A stretch of 64,000 nt of DNA from contig CM022946.1 in NCBI GenBank assembly GCA_012931725.1, forward strand, positions 79,745,389 to 79,809,388, written 5' to 3'. The notes under the pieces are model-generated. The model saw only the letters and a list, made by a program, of their open reading frames with translations, did not search any database and was not told where the DNA came from. Shown in pieces: positions 12,657 to 23,956 of the stretch. How positions within the stretch are numbered: position 1 is the first letter of the stretch; every line of letters starts with the position of its first letter. The DNA is from Litsea cubeba. Lineage: Eukaryota; Streptophyta; Magnoliopsida; Laurales; Lauraceae. Made by a program: the position numbers and the translations under genes.

Positions 12657-13540
12657 GACTGGGCCTGCCCAGTCCAGCCCGAGTCTTCTTCTTGCATTTT
12701 TTTTCTTCCTTTTTCTTGGATTCCTTTGATTCCTTTTCTTTCATACTAATTTCCATAAATTGTTGGGCCCTTCCTTGACCTTCCAAACTCATCAAACCAC
12801 CAACCACAATCAACCCAATTAATCCAAACACCCTACTTTGAAATCAAAGTCTTCTTCCTTGGCTTTGAACCCAAACATTTAACATAAAAACTAACTTTCC
12901 AAATGATCAAAGTGAAGACAAATTTTCAATGCATTGTAAAACAATGACATAAGAGGAAATCAAGCAAAGCATTACTCCATTTGTCCAAAACAAATCTATG
13001 AAGCATAAAAAGATTTAAAGCCTAGCATAAAACAACATGATATGAACAAAATACATGCAACCATCATATTAATTGGAAATCTACTTGCCTTGGTCAAGAG
13101 AAGATGCAAAAACACTCCATGAAGTCCTCTTATGGCCTCAAGCTCCACAAATCATAAAATCCCCAAAATGGCTCAAGAAGAAACCCTAAAAATCCAAATC
13201 CATTGTAAACCTCCATGAAAACCCATTGCATGTGGGATTAAAACACTCCAAATGAGGAGGAAAACAAAGATCTAAAGAAAAGAAAACCATTGCTAACCTT
13301 TGGGTGTTCCAAATAAGAAGAAGGGCTTGAAGAGGAGGGTTATCCTAGCCCAATGCTCTTGAAAATGGGGTCTTTGGAAAGCCAAGAGGGAGGAGAAGAA
13401 GGAGGTGAGATCAAATCTCCATGAAAGCTCCAAGAGAGAGGTGTTTCAGATGAGAGAGAAAGAGTGGGAAGAGAGGGAAAGAGCCCTAGCTCAAACCCTT
13501 GCTGGAAACGAATGAAGGAGAAGAAGAGAGGGGTTCCCCT

Positions 13541-13548
13541 CTTATAGA
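13541..13548 (-). promoter_or_regulatory. TATA-like box of the 5' LTR
   Basis: This CTATAAG motif on the minus strand is in the 5' LTR, so it is the copy that would drive genomic RNA of the 4094-14031 element. The palindrome array lies about 890 bp downstream, so it would be in the transcript if the LTR leader extends that far. Confidence 0.5.
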
Positions 13549-14036
13549 ATGGGTCTTGTGGGCCCCGGTCTTCATCAAGCTAAAAATGGTATAAGCGGGC
13601 CCCGAATGAAAACGACGAAGAAGACAAAAATGCTCAGCGAAATATCTAGTTTCCGAAAAGTATATTTTCCCCAATTTCTGAAATTTTCGAAATTCATGGA
13701 CAGATTTAGTGAAAATGTCATTTTTGCCCTTTTTTCCTCGAAAAACGTGATTTCTGAGTATCAAATCATAATGGTCAAAACATGAAAGTTGTTAAACTTC
13801 ATCAAATGAGTCAAAATACACCAAATCCAGAATTTTTAGAAATGAAAAGTAATTTCTCATAAAAAAAATACAAATCATAAGGACCGGGTCAAACCAAAGT
13901 CAACGGTCTTCAAGGCTATGGAAAAATCCGGTCAACTCAAAAACGAGGTCAAACTAAATCAAATCTCGCTTAAAAAGCTAAACCACGATTAAAACAATGC
14001 TAAACAAAAGGATTGGGGTCGGGATCTTACAACTCC

Positions 14037-14268
14037 AACAGTACTTGAGCCTAAGGTTACATGGGATTTTACATCCCATGACATCATCAGGTCATACTCC
14101 TTGGCCCCACCACATGATTAAGTTTATAAAAGGGAATTTCAAAAGTGAACTAACGTTCTGTACATGTGCTCCCCTTACTGCCCTTTTGATTTCTTTTTGA
14201 ATTCATGTACAGATCAAACGGCCCCTACACCATGAACGATAAAATTGCATTGATAATGGGCCCCAACA
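14037..14268 (-). mobile_element. 1.7 kb LTR (TGTTGGGG family), distal part
   Basis: This is the continuation of the LTR at 2591-4093 on the other side of the insertion. On the minus strand it starts TGTTGGGGCCC at 14268. It pairs with the left end of the inverted copy (about 439-660). Confidence 0.85.
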
Positions 14269-15290
14269 GATTTTATGAAAAGAAAAGAAAACAAAAGAAA
14301 CACTCCTCCCATATTCTGTAACTAGAGGTCTTCCCCCTTCCACACACAGCAGTCAAGACAGAACCCAGTTATGTAGTAGTATTTTTCACGCCGTGTGCAT
14401 CACGGTCGTCTGGAAGGTGGGCCCCACAGATCAGCCGTCAAGATCAACCCCCCTATCATGGTCGCCCAGGCAGGTCCGGCCCTTTGATTGGACCAGATCT
14501 GATCAGATCTCCCCAGGGGCCCCACATCAAGATTAAATAAAAGAAAGTAGAATAAATAAAACCTTAGGGCATAAAAATGGGTTTCTACATGCATCAAACA
14601 CTAGAATCAATGAGAAACACAAGCATTAAATTTATAAATTATGGTTAAGTACTTGCCTTTCACCGGGGTTTGAAGAAAAAGCAACAGATCCTAACCAATA
14701 CCCAATCTGAGATTACCGGGGCACTCGATCACAATCCTATCGCCAATCTGACACAAGAGATGGGATAGAAATGCCAAGGTGATCAGATCTATGGTATTCC
14801 TACCCAAAACCAAACATTGGAAAGAATAAGAAGATAACCTAAGAGTACATATTTACTCCTAATGGTTTGAGGAGAAGGTTACCTGTGATAAGAAAGTTGA
14901 ACCAGGAATGATGGTATCATCTGATCTTGATTATGATGGCTGGATCCTAAAGTTACAGAGGCTTGGGAAGTTGAAAGAGGAAGAAGACGAGGAAGAAGAA
15001 TCGGGTGGAGTTGCAGAGATTAGTGGGAAGAGATAAGGAGGTGCATTTAAAATAGGGATTAGGTTAAAAAGAATATTCTTATGGGCTTAAGTCATTGGGT
15101 CGGGTCAAACTGTGGGTCAGGTCATCTACCCATCAACCCAACTCACCAATCCATACATCTAATCTAACGCGTGCCCCACTTAATCCTAACCACTTAAATA
15201 ACTAAAATACATTCAATTAAAATAATACTAATATTCTAATTAAAATATAATAAAATATTAAGAAAATAGAAGTGGGACCGAGATCTTACA
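14269..15290 (-). mobile_element. LTR fragment starting TGTAAGATCTCGG
   Basis: On the minus strand an LTR-like sequence begins TGTAAGATCTCGGTCCC at 15290, exactly where the Tat gag is interrupted (compare the uninterrupted gag near 42945-42960). Its opening resembles the TGTAAGATCCCG LTRs but the body is different. It runs to 14268, where the TGTTGGGG LTR begins, so its remainder is displaced or lost. AT-rich 5' part; an acidic GAA/GAG-type run near 14970-15000 on the plus strand. No coding frame is convincing. Confidence 0.6.
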
Positions 15291-15555
15291 CCTTTGGTGT
15301 CACGGTAGTGACACGTTGATAGGCGAGTTTCTGCTTCTTGGAAGGAGCAGCTTATTCCTCGGGAAGTGGGAATGGTCCCAGCGTCCCAAAGACAATAGTC
15401 CGGGGAGTCGAGGTCGACCCGGCACTTAGAGAGTTGCCGAGGGAGTTGACGGTTCGGTAGCTGATGGGGCGCTTGTAGGTGCGCGTAGTTTGCTTCTGTT
15501 GAAGCATGAGTTGGTGCTTGTTCTCATCGAAAGTAATGGTAAGTGATGCTGCCAT
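15291..15555 (-). pseudogene. gag: Tat gag N-terminus, interrupted
   Basis: An ATG at 15555 on the minus strand starts MAASLTITFDENK, the same N-terminus as at 42694 and 61932. The peptide stays similar to those copies for about 67 codons, then a TAA replaces a glutamine codon around 15352-15354. The frame is cut at 15291 by the inserted LTR fragment. This is the amino end of the gag of a minus-strand Tat element whose capsid and pol parts are not in the window. Confidence 0.8.
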
Positions 15556-16345
15556 TGTTAGTTTTTTTCGAAAATTTCTGAAACAAGACCACATCCATTA
15601 GTAATCACAAGAATATAATGATCATAAATGGGGAGTTCTATGGTTTTGTCTTTTCAAATTGCTTGAGGAAGATGACCCAAGCAATATGAAGAAGGCAAAA
15701 CGCCATAGAGGGTACAATTGTTCTGATCGCAGGTATGGTAAGCCCAGAATGAGCATTCCAGTGACTGTTAGAAGCAATTGTGAACTTAAATTCGACTTAT
15801 CGAGAAGCAGAGCTTGCTCGAGGTAAGAAGAATAAAAAGTTGGAGTTACAAATGTGCCGGTCGCAATACAGTAGACCCTGAGTCGAACAGGCTCAACATT
15901 TCTGCATGCACAATGAACGATAGGAAACGATCAAGGTTTCTCAATTTTGAATTCAAACTGAAAAATCTGAATTTTTTTTTTTAGATCTTTAATGAACTCA
16001 TCGAAGAGAAACGATGGCCCAAAACCTTAGTCGAACAGGCTCAACATTTCTGCAAGCACGATGAACGATAGGAAAGGATCAAGGTTTCTCAATTTTGAAT
16101 CCAAAACTGAGAAATCTATTTTTTTTAAAAGGGAAAGAGTGGAAATAAATTCAAAGAATTAGAAATTTCCAAAAAATCTCATCTCATTTTTTTTTAGATA
16201 CGGAATTCAACATAGGCCACCAATCAGAAAGTAACCAACGAATCGAGAAAAGAAGTATAAGCATAGAGCAAATGATATGATATGCAAATATTTTATTTCT
16301 AGCATCGTGTTCTCAAATGAATGAGTCCCACCGGGTGTGCCACCT
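15556..16345 (-). other. Tat leader (5' untranslated region), minus strand
   Basis: This is collinear with 40703-42693 and 60220-61931 but much shorter. It keeps only two copies of the roughly 145-bp leader repeat (about 15905-16115), against five and three in the others. A TTGTTTCAG tract lies just before the gag ATG (AG at 15578-15579 on the plus strand), preceded by a TTACTAAT branch-like motif. Both are conserved in all three leaders. Confidence 0.75.
16324..16342 (-). promoter_or_regulatory. Tat primer-binding-site-like sequence
   Basis: The minus strand reads TGGCACACCCGGTGGGACT three bases after the LTR end. It is identical at 40706 and 60223. The position demands a primer site; which tRNA it matches I cannot settle without a tRNA comparison. 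Confidence 0.65.
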
Positions 16346-17008
16346 TGATGAACCGCGCTTCTGCCTGGTTCTACCGAGGTCGGCAGACGTGGGAGTCCGT
16401 TGGGTCCGACCCTTTCGTAAACGGGGGGCAAAGGCGTGCATCAACATTTCTTTTCTGTGGGTGTGCCAGATTTTCTATTTTTACTTGGAATTGTAAGTGG
16501 TGATCCGGAGATCAACCTTCGCAAGTAAGAAAGAAATCAACTTCTTTCAAGTTTTCCATTGCACGTATATTTAAGAAAAGAGACGTTTTCTTGATTTGTC
16601 GTGAAAGGCGATTTTTTTTGGCATTTATAGCCGTTTTTTTGGCATTTATAGCCGATTTTGGCGTTTATAGCCGATTTACAATCCTTATCAATAATGAAAG
16701 ACAAGAGTTGTGATTTTTGTCTCTTTTAAAAAAATACAAACTACAATGAAAAGCAAGAAAAGGAGGATTCAACTTCTCAGGAGATTGTGGGGGACCCGTT
16801 CAGATTGACGGTCGCAAGCCATGTGTGGACTTCGCCATCATCCATGCAGATGAGAACAGAGGATGCTATTGATTCGCTTGGCTTGGTTATAACCTCAGGT
16901 TTTTAGAGGACAAAGACCAAGAGGAGGTCCTATGTCCAATAAAAAACTAAGTAGACGGGCTGAAAAGCCACGTCTAAGCCATTGGAGGCAGAAGGAGAAG
17001 GCAAGGAC

Positions 17009-17036
17009 CTTGGGGGGGGGGGGATCCCCCCCATGG
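17009..17036 (-). repeat. G/C homopolymer hairpin in Tat LTR
   Basis: A G tract directly followed by GATC and a C tract lies about 150-180 bp downstream of the LTR TATA box. The same position in the other copies holds the same kind of hairpin with different arm lengths. Confidence 0.7.
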
Positions 17037-17187
17037 GACTTTTGTCACCTTGTAGCGGTGGTCGGTGTAGGATTTCCGCAGAGTTTTCTCTCTTTGATGC
17101 CTTTTTCTGTCTGAGTTTCTGGATTTTCTGCAGTCTGTTGTTTGTTTTCTCTACTGTCTGTATGTCTTTCTTCTTGGAGAGCTCTCC

Positions 17188-17195
17188 TATTTATA
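17188..17195 (-). promoter_or_regulatory. TATA box of Tat LTR
   Basis: TATAAATA on the minus strand within CCTATAAATAGGAGAG, conserved in all four LTR copies that retain this region. Confidence 0.75.
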
Positions 17196-17247
17196 GGCTT
17201 CTAGGTAGCCATTTAGGAGGGTTTATGAGCCTTAATTGTCATAAAGC

Positions 17248-19059
17248 TGTTAGTTTTATGGACTCAATCTAGTAGATGATATAATAAATTGATTAATTTC
17301 TTTATTTATCAGTATATTCATGCTTTCCTTTCATGAGATGAATGGTGATTTATTATATACTTGCACATAACCAATACGAATGACATGCTGGTTCATGAGA
17401 TGAACCGGGGTCCACAAGTATATTAGATGTAACATATGTGTATGGATGAGATCCACATACGGGAGACATGTGTGACAAATCTTATACTCAAATATTATCA
17501 CAACCAGTGATGAGACTGGACATCTCATACTGACAAGGTTGCAGTACTTTGATCACGATGAGATAGTGTGATTTGTTTCGATCATCAGAATGAAAGATTC
17601 TGGATCATAGTGCTGGTACATTGGATGTATTGAAGGACCATGAGGAGCACCTTATAAACACTGTCTTTATTTTAAGGTCTGCTCTTATAATTCCCTAGCA
17701 ATAGGCTCTCAATCCTGAGACATTAATGAACTCAAGTTTCTATCTATTCATTTGCTTTGAGTCACCAATGAGTGAGGCCAACTGTAGGTCAACACCTCGG
17801 TGATTTGGGTACGTGGTAGTAGAGCTGTGGGAACATTCAATGGTCAAGATGGAATCTATCTCTAATATCCCCTTGTGCCAATTAATGGATTTATCATTGG
17901 TAAGTACGCACCCATTCCGATTAAGAGTTAATTGGAAAGGTACCTATGATCATTATAATTAATTGGGGCTCAAGGATAATAAGATATGGATCTAGTTTGG
18001 AAGACAGGTCCAATTGATCCTTGGATATTGATAGAGGGGTCTACTTGTGGTAATGTGGAAGTTTAGGGTCTTCTATGTAATATTCCTAAGACTGGAGTTC
18101 AATTGCATTTATATAGTGGAGTTATTTGCAATTAACTGCCGGCCCGGATTACACATGAGATGTGGGGTCGCGAGTCCCAGTTGGAGCCAGCTTTCTAAGG
18201 AATCCCTAGTGGTCCCCACGCTAGCCCAATTATTAGAAAGTATCTAATTCTAGTTGAACTCTAAAAGGAAAGTTACTATTTCTATTTGAAGTGAGACTTC
18301 TAATAGTGGTAATAGTAGACTTACTAATTTTAGTAGAAGTGAGACTTCTATTTTAATTAGAAAGGAATTAGAAAGTTACTAATCATATTTGAAGTGAGAC
18401 TTCTAATTATGATATAGTAAGTTACTAATTATTGTGGAAGTAAGACTTCTATCTTAACTAGTAATAGAAGAGAGTTACTAATTGTTAGGGAAGTAAGACT
18501 TCTATTTCAATTAGAAAGAAGAGGCGGCTTGCAAAAGCTATATATATAGGAGGCTGGATGTCCATGCATGATTATTGCATTGGGATTCACGCCCAAGGTC
18601 CCTAGTGCAAGTGTTGCACGAGTTCTTCCTCCTTTCCCTCTTCTAGTTCTCTTTCTAGTTCCTCCCTAGAGTTCCTAGTAGTTTTCTCTTGGAGATCCCA
18701 CCATCTTCTTGAGAAAAACGAGAATCTAATACGGGTCATAGCGTGGAAGATCAAGAGGTTTTGGAGATCCCTATTTGATTAGTGAAAGCGTTTAATCATC
18801 AAAGAAAGACGCAACTTCACCATTAGAGCACAACCGAGCTCCAAAGGTATAATCTACTTCCTTGCATGTTGTAGATTTATTTGTAGCTTATATGTTGCTG
18901 GTTATATCTTGTAGATAGATTGTCTTACTGATCATGATATCTGAGATTGAGGACATAGATCTTGGATTTGGTTTTTATAACCTTCTGGATAGTTGATCCC
19001 TGCATCAAGTGGGTCAAAAGTTTTGAAACCTATCCTAGAGGCCCACCCTATTTCCAACA
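17248..19059 (+). mobile_element. copia-like solo LTR (TGTTAG...CCAACA), 1.8 kb
   Basis: It is bounded by the 5-bp duplication AAAGC (17243-17247 and 19060-19064) and has TG...CA termini. The surrounding Tat LTR is continuous across it. It holds five imperfect 55-60 bp repeats of the form AGTTACTAAT...GAAGTGAGACTTCT (about 18260-18530) and a TATATATA box at 18539-18547. No internal sequence is present, so it is a solo LTR left by LTR-LTR recombination. Length and the CCAACA end suggest Ty1/copia, perhaps Angela-like; that family label is inference. Confidence 0.88.
18539..18547 (+). promoter_or_regulatory. TATA box of copia-like solo LTR
   Basis: TATATATAGG precedes a plausible leader. The sister LTR at 24819 has ATAAATAGAGG at the corresponding place near 26217. 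Confidence 0.5.
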
Positions 19060-20542
19060 AAAGCTACATAAAGGGAGGAGTTACAAGATTGAATTCTTTA
19101 TTTTGTAACTCCTTTTTCTTGGCTTCTGATTGGCCGGAGGAGATTGAGGGCATTTAATCGCCTTTAATCGCCATGATGGGAGGAGTTTCATGGGTTAAAT
19201 GCCATGAATATCTTGACTTGTAACTCCCGGATGCTTGCTTCTAATTGGGCCGTCCAAAGAAATGGATTAATGACTGTAATAAAGCTAGTCAATTAATCGC
19301 ATTAAGTGGTCGCCGAGCAGTTGAAGAGTCGCGGGACGTGCCGCATCTTTTGGGATTCTTCTAGCGATGATCATCGATGGATCTTCATGTAGATCGACAA
19401 AGGATGACCATGCAACTTCAAGTGTTGGTTGCCAACAGCGGGTCGGTGCCATCTGTCCTGTCGATTTCTTGATCGGTCGGGTAGAAAGCACACTTTTTTT
19501 TTGGTTGACCAGTTGGCAATCAATGTTGATTTCGATACTCTTGATGATTAACCCGTGTTTTTAACGGATGTCAGAGGATTTGGTGTCTCAAAAGTATGAA
19601 TATTGGAAGATACCAGAGGCCGGACGCTTCGAATCGCGAAAAAATGGCGAAAAATAGGGTTTCCGGGGCTCACCGGGTGATCCCGGGCCCTAGGGTCGCA
19701 CGGGCCTGCGACCGTGGGGGGGGGGGGGGGGTTTCCCCCTTTTGTCCCATTTTGTGTCCGTTTTTGCTGTTTTTCAATTCTTTTTTCTTCTGTATTTTTC
19801 CTTGACATTTTTTATCATTTACTGGCCTGAAGAAACCCCCCCCCCCTGGGTCGCCGGCGACCCTAGGGCCCGGGATCACCCGAGGATCCCTGGAAACCCT
19901 ATTTTTTACCGTTTTTTCGCGATTCGAAGCGTCCGGCCTCTGGTATTTTCCAATATTCATACTTTTGAGACACCAAATCCTCTGACATCCGTTAAAAACG
20001 TGGGTTAATCATCAAGAGTATCGAAATCAACATTGATCGCCAACTGGTCAACAAAAAAAAAGTGTGCTTTCTACCCGACCGATCAAGAAATCGACAGGAC
20101 AGATGGCACCGACCCGCTGTTGGCAACCAACACCTGAAGTTACATGGTCATCCTTTGTTGATCTACATGAAGATCCATCGATGATCATCGCCAGAAGAAT
20201 CCCAAAAGACGCGGCACGGCCCGCGACTCTTCAACTGCTCGGCGACCACTTAATGCAATTAATTGACTAGCTTTATTACAGTCATTTATCCATTTCTTTG
20301 GATGGCCCAATCAGAAGCAAGCATCCGGGAGTTACAAGTCAAGAGATTCATGGCATTTGACCCATGAAACTCCTCCCATCATGGCGATTAAAGGCGATTA
20401 AATGCCCTCAATCTCCTCCGGCCAATCAGAAGCCAAGAAAAAGGAGTTACAAAATAAAGAATTCAATCTTATAACTCCTCCCTTTATGTAGCTTTATGAC
20501 AATTAAGGCTCATAAACCCTCCCAAATGGCTACCTAAAAGCC

Positions 20543-20550
20543 TATAAATA
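20543..20550 (+). promoter_or_regulatory. TATA box of Tat LTR
   Basis: TATAAATA in CCTATAAATAGGAGAG, about 160 bp upstream of the G/C hairpin. Confidence 0.75.
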
Positions 20551-20701
20551 GGAGAGCTCTCCAAGAAGAAAGAGACACAGACAACAGAAAAAACAAACAA
20601 CAGATTGCAGAAAATCCGAAAACTCAGACAGAAAAAGGCATCAAAGAGAGAAAACTCTGCGAAAATCCTACACCGACCACCGCTACAAGGTGACAAAAGT
20701 C

Positions 20702-20732
20702 CCTTGGGGGGGATCCCCCCCCCCCCCAAGGT
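20702..20732 (+). repeat. G/C homopolymer hairpin in Tat LTR
   Basis: CCTTGGGGGGGATCC is followed by a long C run and AAGG, giving a near-perfect stem. Homologous hairpins lie at 40018-40040 and 59512-59542. Confidence 0.75.
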
Positions 20733-21393
20733 CCTTGCCTTCTCCTTCTGCCTCCAATGGCTTAGACGTGGCTTTTCAGCCTGTCTACTTAGTTTTTTAT
20801 TGGACATAGGACCTCCTCTTGGTCTTTGTCCTCTAAAAACCTGAGGTTATAGCCAAGCCAAGCGAATCAATAGCATCCTCTGTTCTCATCTGCATGGATG
20901 ATGGCGAAGTCCACACATGGCTTGCGACCGTCAATCTGAACGGGTCCCCCACAATCTCCTGAGAAGTTGAATCCTCATTTTCTTGCTTTTCATTGTAGTT
21001 TGTATTTTTTTAAAAGAGACAAAAATCACAACTTTTGTCTTTCATTATTGATAAGGATTGTAAATCGGCTATAAACGCCAAAATCGGCTATAAACGCCAA
21101 AAATCGGCTATAAACGCCAAAATCGGCTATAAATGCCAAAAAAATCGCCTTTCACGGCAAATCAATAAAACGTCTCTTTTCTTAAATATATGTACAATGG
21201 AAAACTTGAAAGAAGTTGATTTCTTTTTTACTTGCGAAGGTTGATCTCTGGATCACCACTTGCAATTCCAAGTAAAAATAGAAAATCTGGCATGTTGATG
21301 CACGCCTTTTCCCCCCAGTTACGAAAGGGTCGGACCCAACGGACTCCCACGTCCGCCGACCTCGGTAGAACCAGGCAGAAGCGCCGTCCATCA

Positions 21394-22300
21394 GGGAGGC
21401 GATAAGAGGTTCAAGCAGGCTCACCGAGCCAAAGAAGAGCAGCCAGCCACCACCGCCTTCAAGGCCGTTAACACAATCTTTAAGGAGCCAATCTATAGGC
21501 TCCTCAACAAGATCAAGATGCAGCCATACTTCAGCTAGCCACAGCCCATGAGAGGTGACCCTTCCACCCCCGACCAGAGTAGTTATGTTCCTACCATAAG
21601 CAGAACAGGCACAAGACCAAGAACTGCATGTCACTCAAGTCGCACCTTAAGAAGCTCGTCAAGGACGGGCATTTGTAGGATTATATCAAGGAGGAAGGGA
21701 ACGTGAGTAATAACCAAGCTTAACGCCAGGATGACAAAGGCTAGGGGAGCGATGAGTCGGAGAGAATCATCAACGTCATCCACCTAGCTCCCGTCCCCAA
21801 GGGGAGTAATCGGGACCGTACCGAGGCCATAAGGGCTTCACACGGTAAATAGGTGATGACAGTCGAGCTAGAACCAGCCGCCAAGAAAGCTCGGAAGGAG
21901 AAACCAAAGATCTAGTTCTCAGAGAAGGACCTGGAAGGAGTTTAGCTCCCCCGCAATGACTTGCTGATCGTCACACTGAAGCTGAAGAATTCCCACGTAC
22001 AGAGGATCCTCATCGACCCCGACAGCTCATCCGAGATCCTCTACTTCGACTGCTTCAAGAAGTTGGGTCTTAGAGAAGAAACCCCAATGGGAAAGTCTCC
22101 CTAAAGGTCAAAATTGATGGCACCTCAATGATGACCAACTTCCTTGTGGTAGATGAGCCATCCCCATACAACGCCATAATGGGAAGGACTTGGCTGCATA
22201 ACATGGAAGCGGTGCCGTCCACTCACCACCAGAAGCTCAAATTCCCATTTGAAGACAAGGACGACAGGGTGGAAGTAGTCAAAGTCAGAGGCGATTAACA
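21394..22300 (+). pseudogene. gag-pro: old Tat element: gag C-terminus and protease remnant
   Basis: Reading across frames, a Tat-type zinc-knuckle remnant (YHKQNRHKTKNCMSLKSHL, near 21590-21660) is followed by a retropepsin-like segment. That segment carries RILIDPDSSSEIL near 21990-22040 and PSPYNAIMGRTWLHN near 22150-22205. Tat proteases usually have D-P-G-S; here the glycine codon reads D, which should harm the active-site loop. TAG and TGA codons occur at many places (for example near 21537, 21676, 21720). The LTR, leader and gag N-terminus of this element are not present to the left, where a Tat LTR end is joined instead. Confidence 0.7.
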
Positions 22301-22539
22301 GATGGCCAAGCAGTGTTTAATGGTCGTGGTACCTAGCGAGCAGGAGCCAAAGCAAGTATACATGCCCAAGCTGGAAGTAAAGCTGGACAAAGTCGGCCGA
22401 GATCCCGAACAGAAGAGCATCGAAGATCTAACCGATGATCTTGAGAGATATTTCCTGCTCGGGAGCCAGCTCGCCGAACCAGACAGGGCCGAGCTCCTGA
22501 GCCTCCTGTTATAGAACAAAGAAGTCTTCGCCTGGACTC

Positions 22540-23095
22540 CTTACGAGATGCCTGGCATTGACCCCGAGGTCATGTGCCACCAGCTATATGTGGACCCTAA
22601 GCACAAACTTGTTGTTCAGAAAGCTCGCAGAACAGGGGTACCACAGACTGAAGCCGTGATCGAAGAAGTCAAGTAGCTGTTAGAAGCTAAAGCAATCAGA
22701 GAAGTCTAGTATCCAGACTGGCTGGCCAACACAGTAGTGGTCAAGAATAAGACTGGCAAATGGAGAGTCTGCGTCGACATTACTGATCTCAACAAAGCCT
22801 GTCCCAAAGACAGTTTTCCTTTACCAAAGATCGACCAGATGATTGACGCCACTACTAGCCATGATAGGATGAGTTTCCTTGATGCATACCGAGGTTACCA
22901 TCAAATTCCGATGTATGGGCCAGATGAAGAAAAGACTGCGTTCATCACACCTAGAGGCATCGACTGTTACAGGGTGATGCCCTTTGGTTTGAAGAATGTA
23001 GGAGCGACCTACCAGAGATTGGTCACCAAGTTGTTCCAAGCCCAGCTCGGCAAAACTGTAGAGGTCTACATCGATGACATGGTCACCAAGTCATA
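22540..23095 (+). pseudogene. pol: old Tat element: reverse transcriptase
   Basis: The frame contains the RT landmarks FLDAYRGYHQI (about 22875), VMPFGLKNVGATYQR (about 22976) and the catalytic YIDDM (about 23070). RT copies element RNA into DNA in the cytoplasmic particle. The 119-codon stretch 22737-23096 is uninterrupted, with TAG codons just upstream (near 22675 and 22708) and a stop shortly after YIDDM. The two catalytic aspartates of YIDD are retained. Of the two Tat elements in the window, this is the only one that still has an RT core. Confidence 0.88.
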
Positions 23096-23956
23096 AGATT
23101 CTCGGACCACTTAACTGACCTACGTCAGGAGATCGACATTCTCCAGAGGTATCAGCTCAAGCTGAATGCCTCCAAATGTGCCTTCGGAGTTGGATCCAGC
23201 AAGTTCCTAGGGAGTCTGGTCACTAGAAGAGGGATTGAAGCCAATCCAGATCAGATCTCGGCAATCCAGGGAGTTCAGAGTCCAGCCACAACTAAACAAG
23301 TCCAGAGGCTGACCGGCATGGCTGCCGCGCTAAACCGCTTCATCAGCAGATCTTCGAACAAGTGCTGGCCTTTCTTTCAGCTTCTGAAGAAGAACTTAAG
23401 ACTCCAATGGACTCCGGAGTGTGAACAGGCCCTACGAGAGCTGAAAGCTTATCTAGCATCACCTCCCCTACTTTCGACTCCGACACAAGGAGAGGTGCTC
23501 TATCTGTACCTAGCGGTCTCGGACCATGCAGTGAGCTCGGTCCTCATCAGAGAGGAAGACAAGCAGCAGAAGCCTATCTACTATGCGAGCAAGATCCTCC
23601 TAGATGTCAAGACCACGTACTTACCAATGGAGAAGCTAGCATTAGCACTCGTCAGTGCTTTTTGCAAACTCTCCCATTATTTCTAAACTTATACAGTAGT
23701 GGTCATCACGGAACCCCCACTCAAATCTCTTTTCAAAAAAGCTGATTTTTCTGGAAGAGTATCTAAATGGGCCGTCAAACTGGGACAATATGATATCCAG
23801 TATCAGCCCAGAACAGCGATCAAGGCTCAAGTTTTGGCAGATTTCATCATGGAGTTTACTTCTCCTAGTTCGGCGCCGACCCTGCTCGACATCAAACTGG
23901 GGGGCAAAGGGAGTGAGGACGAAGTCACCGAGACCGAAGAAGACCAACCTTAGAAA
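23096..23956 (+). pseudogene. pol: old Tat element: RT thumb/connection and first RNase H
   Basis: Continuing the polyprotein, a thumb-like segment (LTGMAAALNRFISRSSNKC near 23310-23370) precedes an RNase H of the Ty3 type. Visible landmarks are PIYYASKILL (about 23572), a Y-x-P-M-EKLALALV motif (about 23618) and the tether-like VLADFIMEF (about 23836). A TAA near 23685 and a TAG near 23952 interrupt it. The domain normally degrades the RNA strand after cDNA synthesis. Confidence 0.8.

Larger units (their letters stand above)
4094..14031 (-). mobile_element. young non-autonomous LTR element with two 3.9 kb LTRs (LARD-like)
   Basis: This is a complete insertion flanked by a perfect 5-bp duplication ACTCC (4089-4093 and 14032-14036). 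The LTRs are 4094-8006 and 10115-14031. The primer site (10096-10110) lies next to the right LTR and the polypurine tract (8007-8020) next to the left, so the element is on the minus strand. Its internal region is only about 2.1 kb and I find no gag, protease, RT or integrase in it. By eye the two LTRs differ at roughly two dozen places or fewer in 3.9 kb, so insertion was recent. Large LTRs, intact priming signals and no coding capacity fit a LARD-type element mobilised in trans. LTR termini and the 3' end resemble the Tekay/Del chromovirus group, but without a polyprotein that is inference. Confidence 0.9.
10115..14031 (-). repeat. 5' LTR of the non-autonomous element
   Basis: This is the second LTR, 3,917 bp against 3,913 bp for the other. 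Differences by eye are scattered substitutions and 1-3 bp indels, for example near 10290, 10870, 11606, 13731 and 13843-13864. The promoter box is at 13541-13548 and the palindrome array at 12546-12656. Transcription from here would run leftwards through the primer site. Confidence 0.92.
16346..19830 (-). mobile_element. Tat LTR, minus-strand copy, truncated and split
   Basis: This is the LTR belonging to the minus-strand leader and gag. Excluding the solo LTR at 17248-19059 it is about 1.67 kb. The first roughly 0.95 kb of the LTR (the part beginning TGTTGACACC at 34407 and 57605) is missing. At about 19830 the sequence switches to the plus-strand copy of the same LTR, giving a head-to-head inverted repeat with a loop of about 90 bp. 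Confidence 0.85.
19831..21393 (+). mobile_element. Tat LTR, plus-strand copy, 5'-truncated
   Basis: This is the mirror of 16346-19741. It contains the TATA box (20543-20550), the G/C hairpin (20702-20732), the CGGCTATAAACGCC array (21064-21140) and the CCATCA end at 21393. What follows (GGGAGGCGAT) is not the Tat primer site but gag-region sequence of an older element. It is therefore the right end of a solo LTR or insertion into that element. Confidence 0.85.

Noticed and set aside
17009..17036. G-quadruplex or telomere-like repeat
   Set aside because: It is one uninterrupted homopolymer run, not separated G-tracts, and pairs with the adjacent C run; a hairpin explains it better.
19585..20010. 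Several 60-96 codon frames on both strands near the inverted-repeat centre
   Set aside because: They mirror each other across the palindrome and run through G/C homopolymers.
21182..21634. 150-codon minus-strand frame
   Set aside because: It crosses the junction between a Tat LTR end and the gag of a different element, so it is a chance frame.
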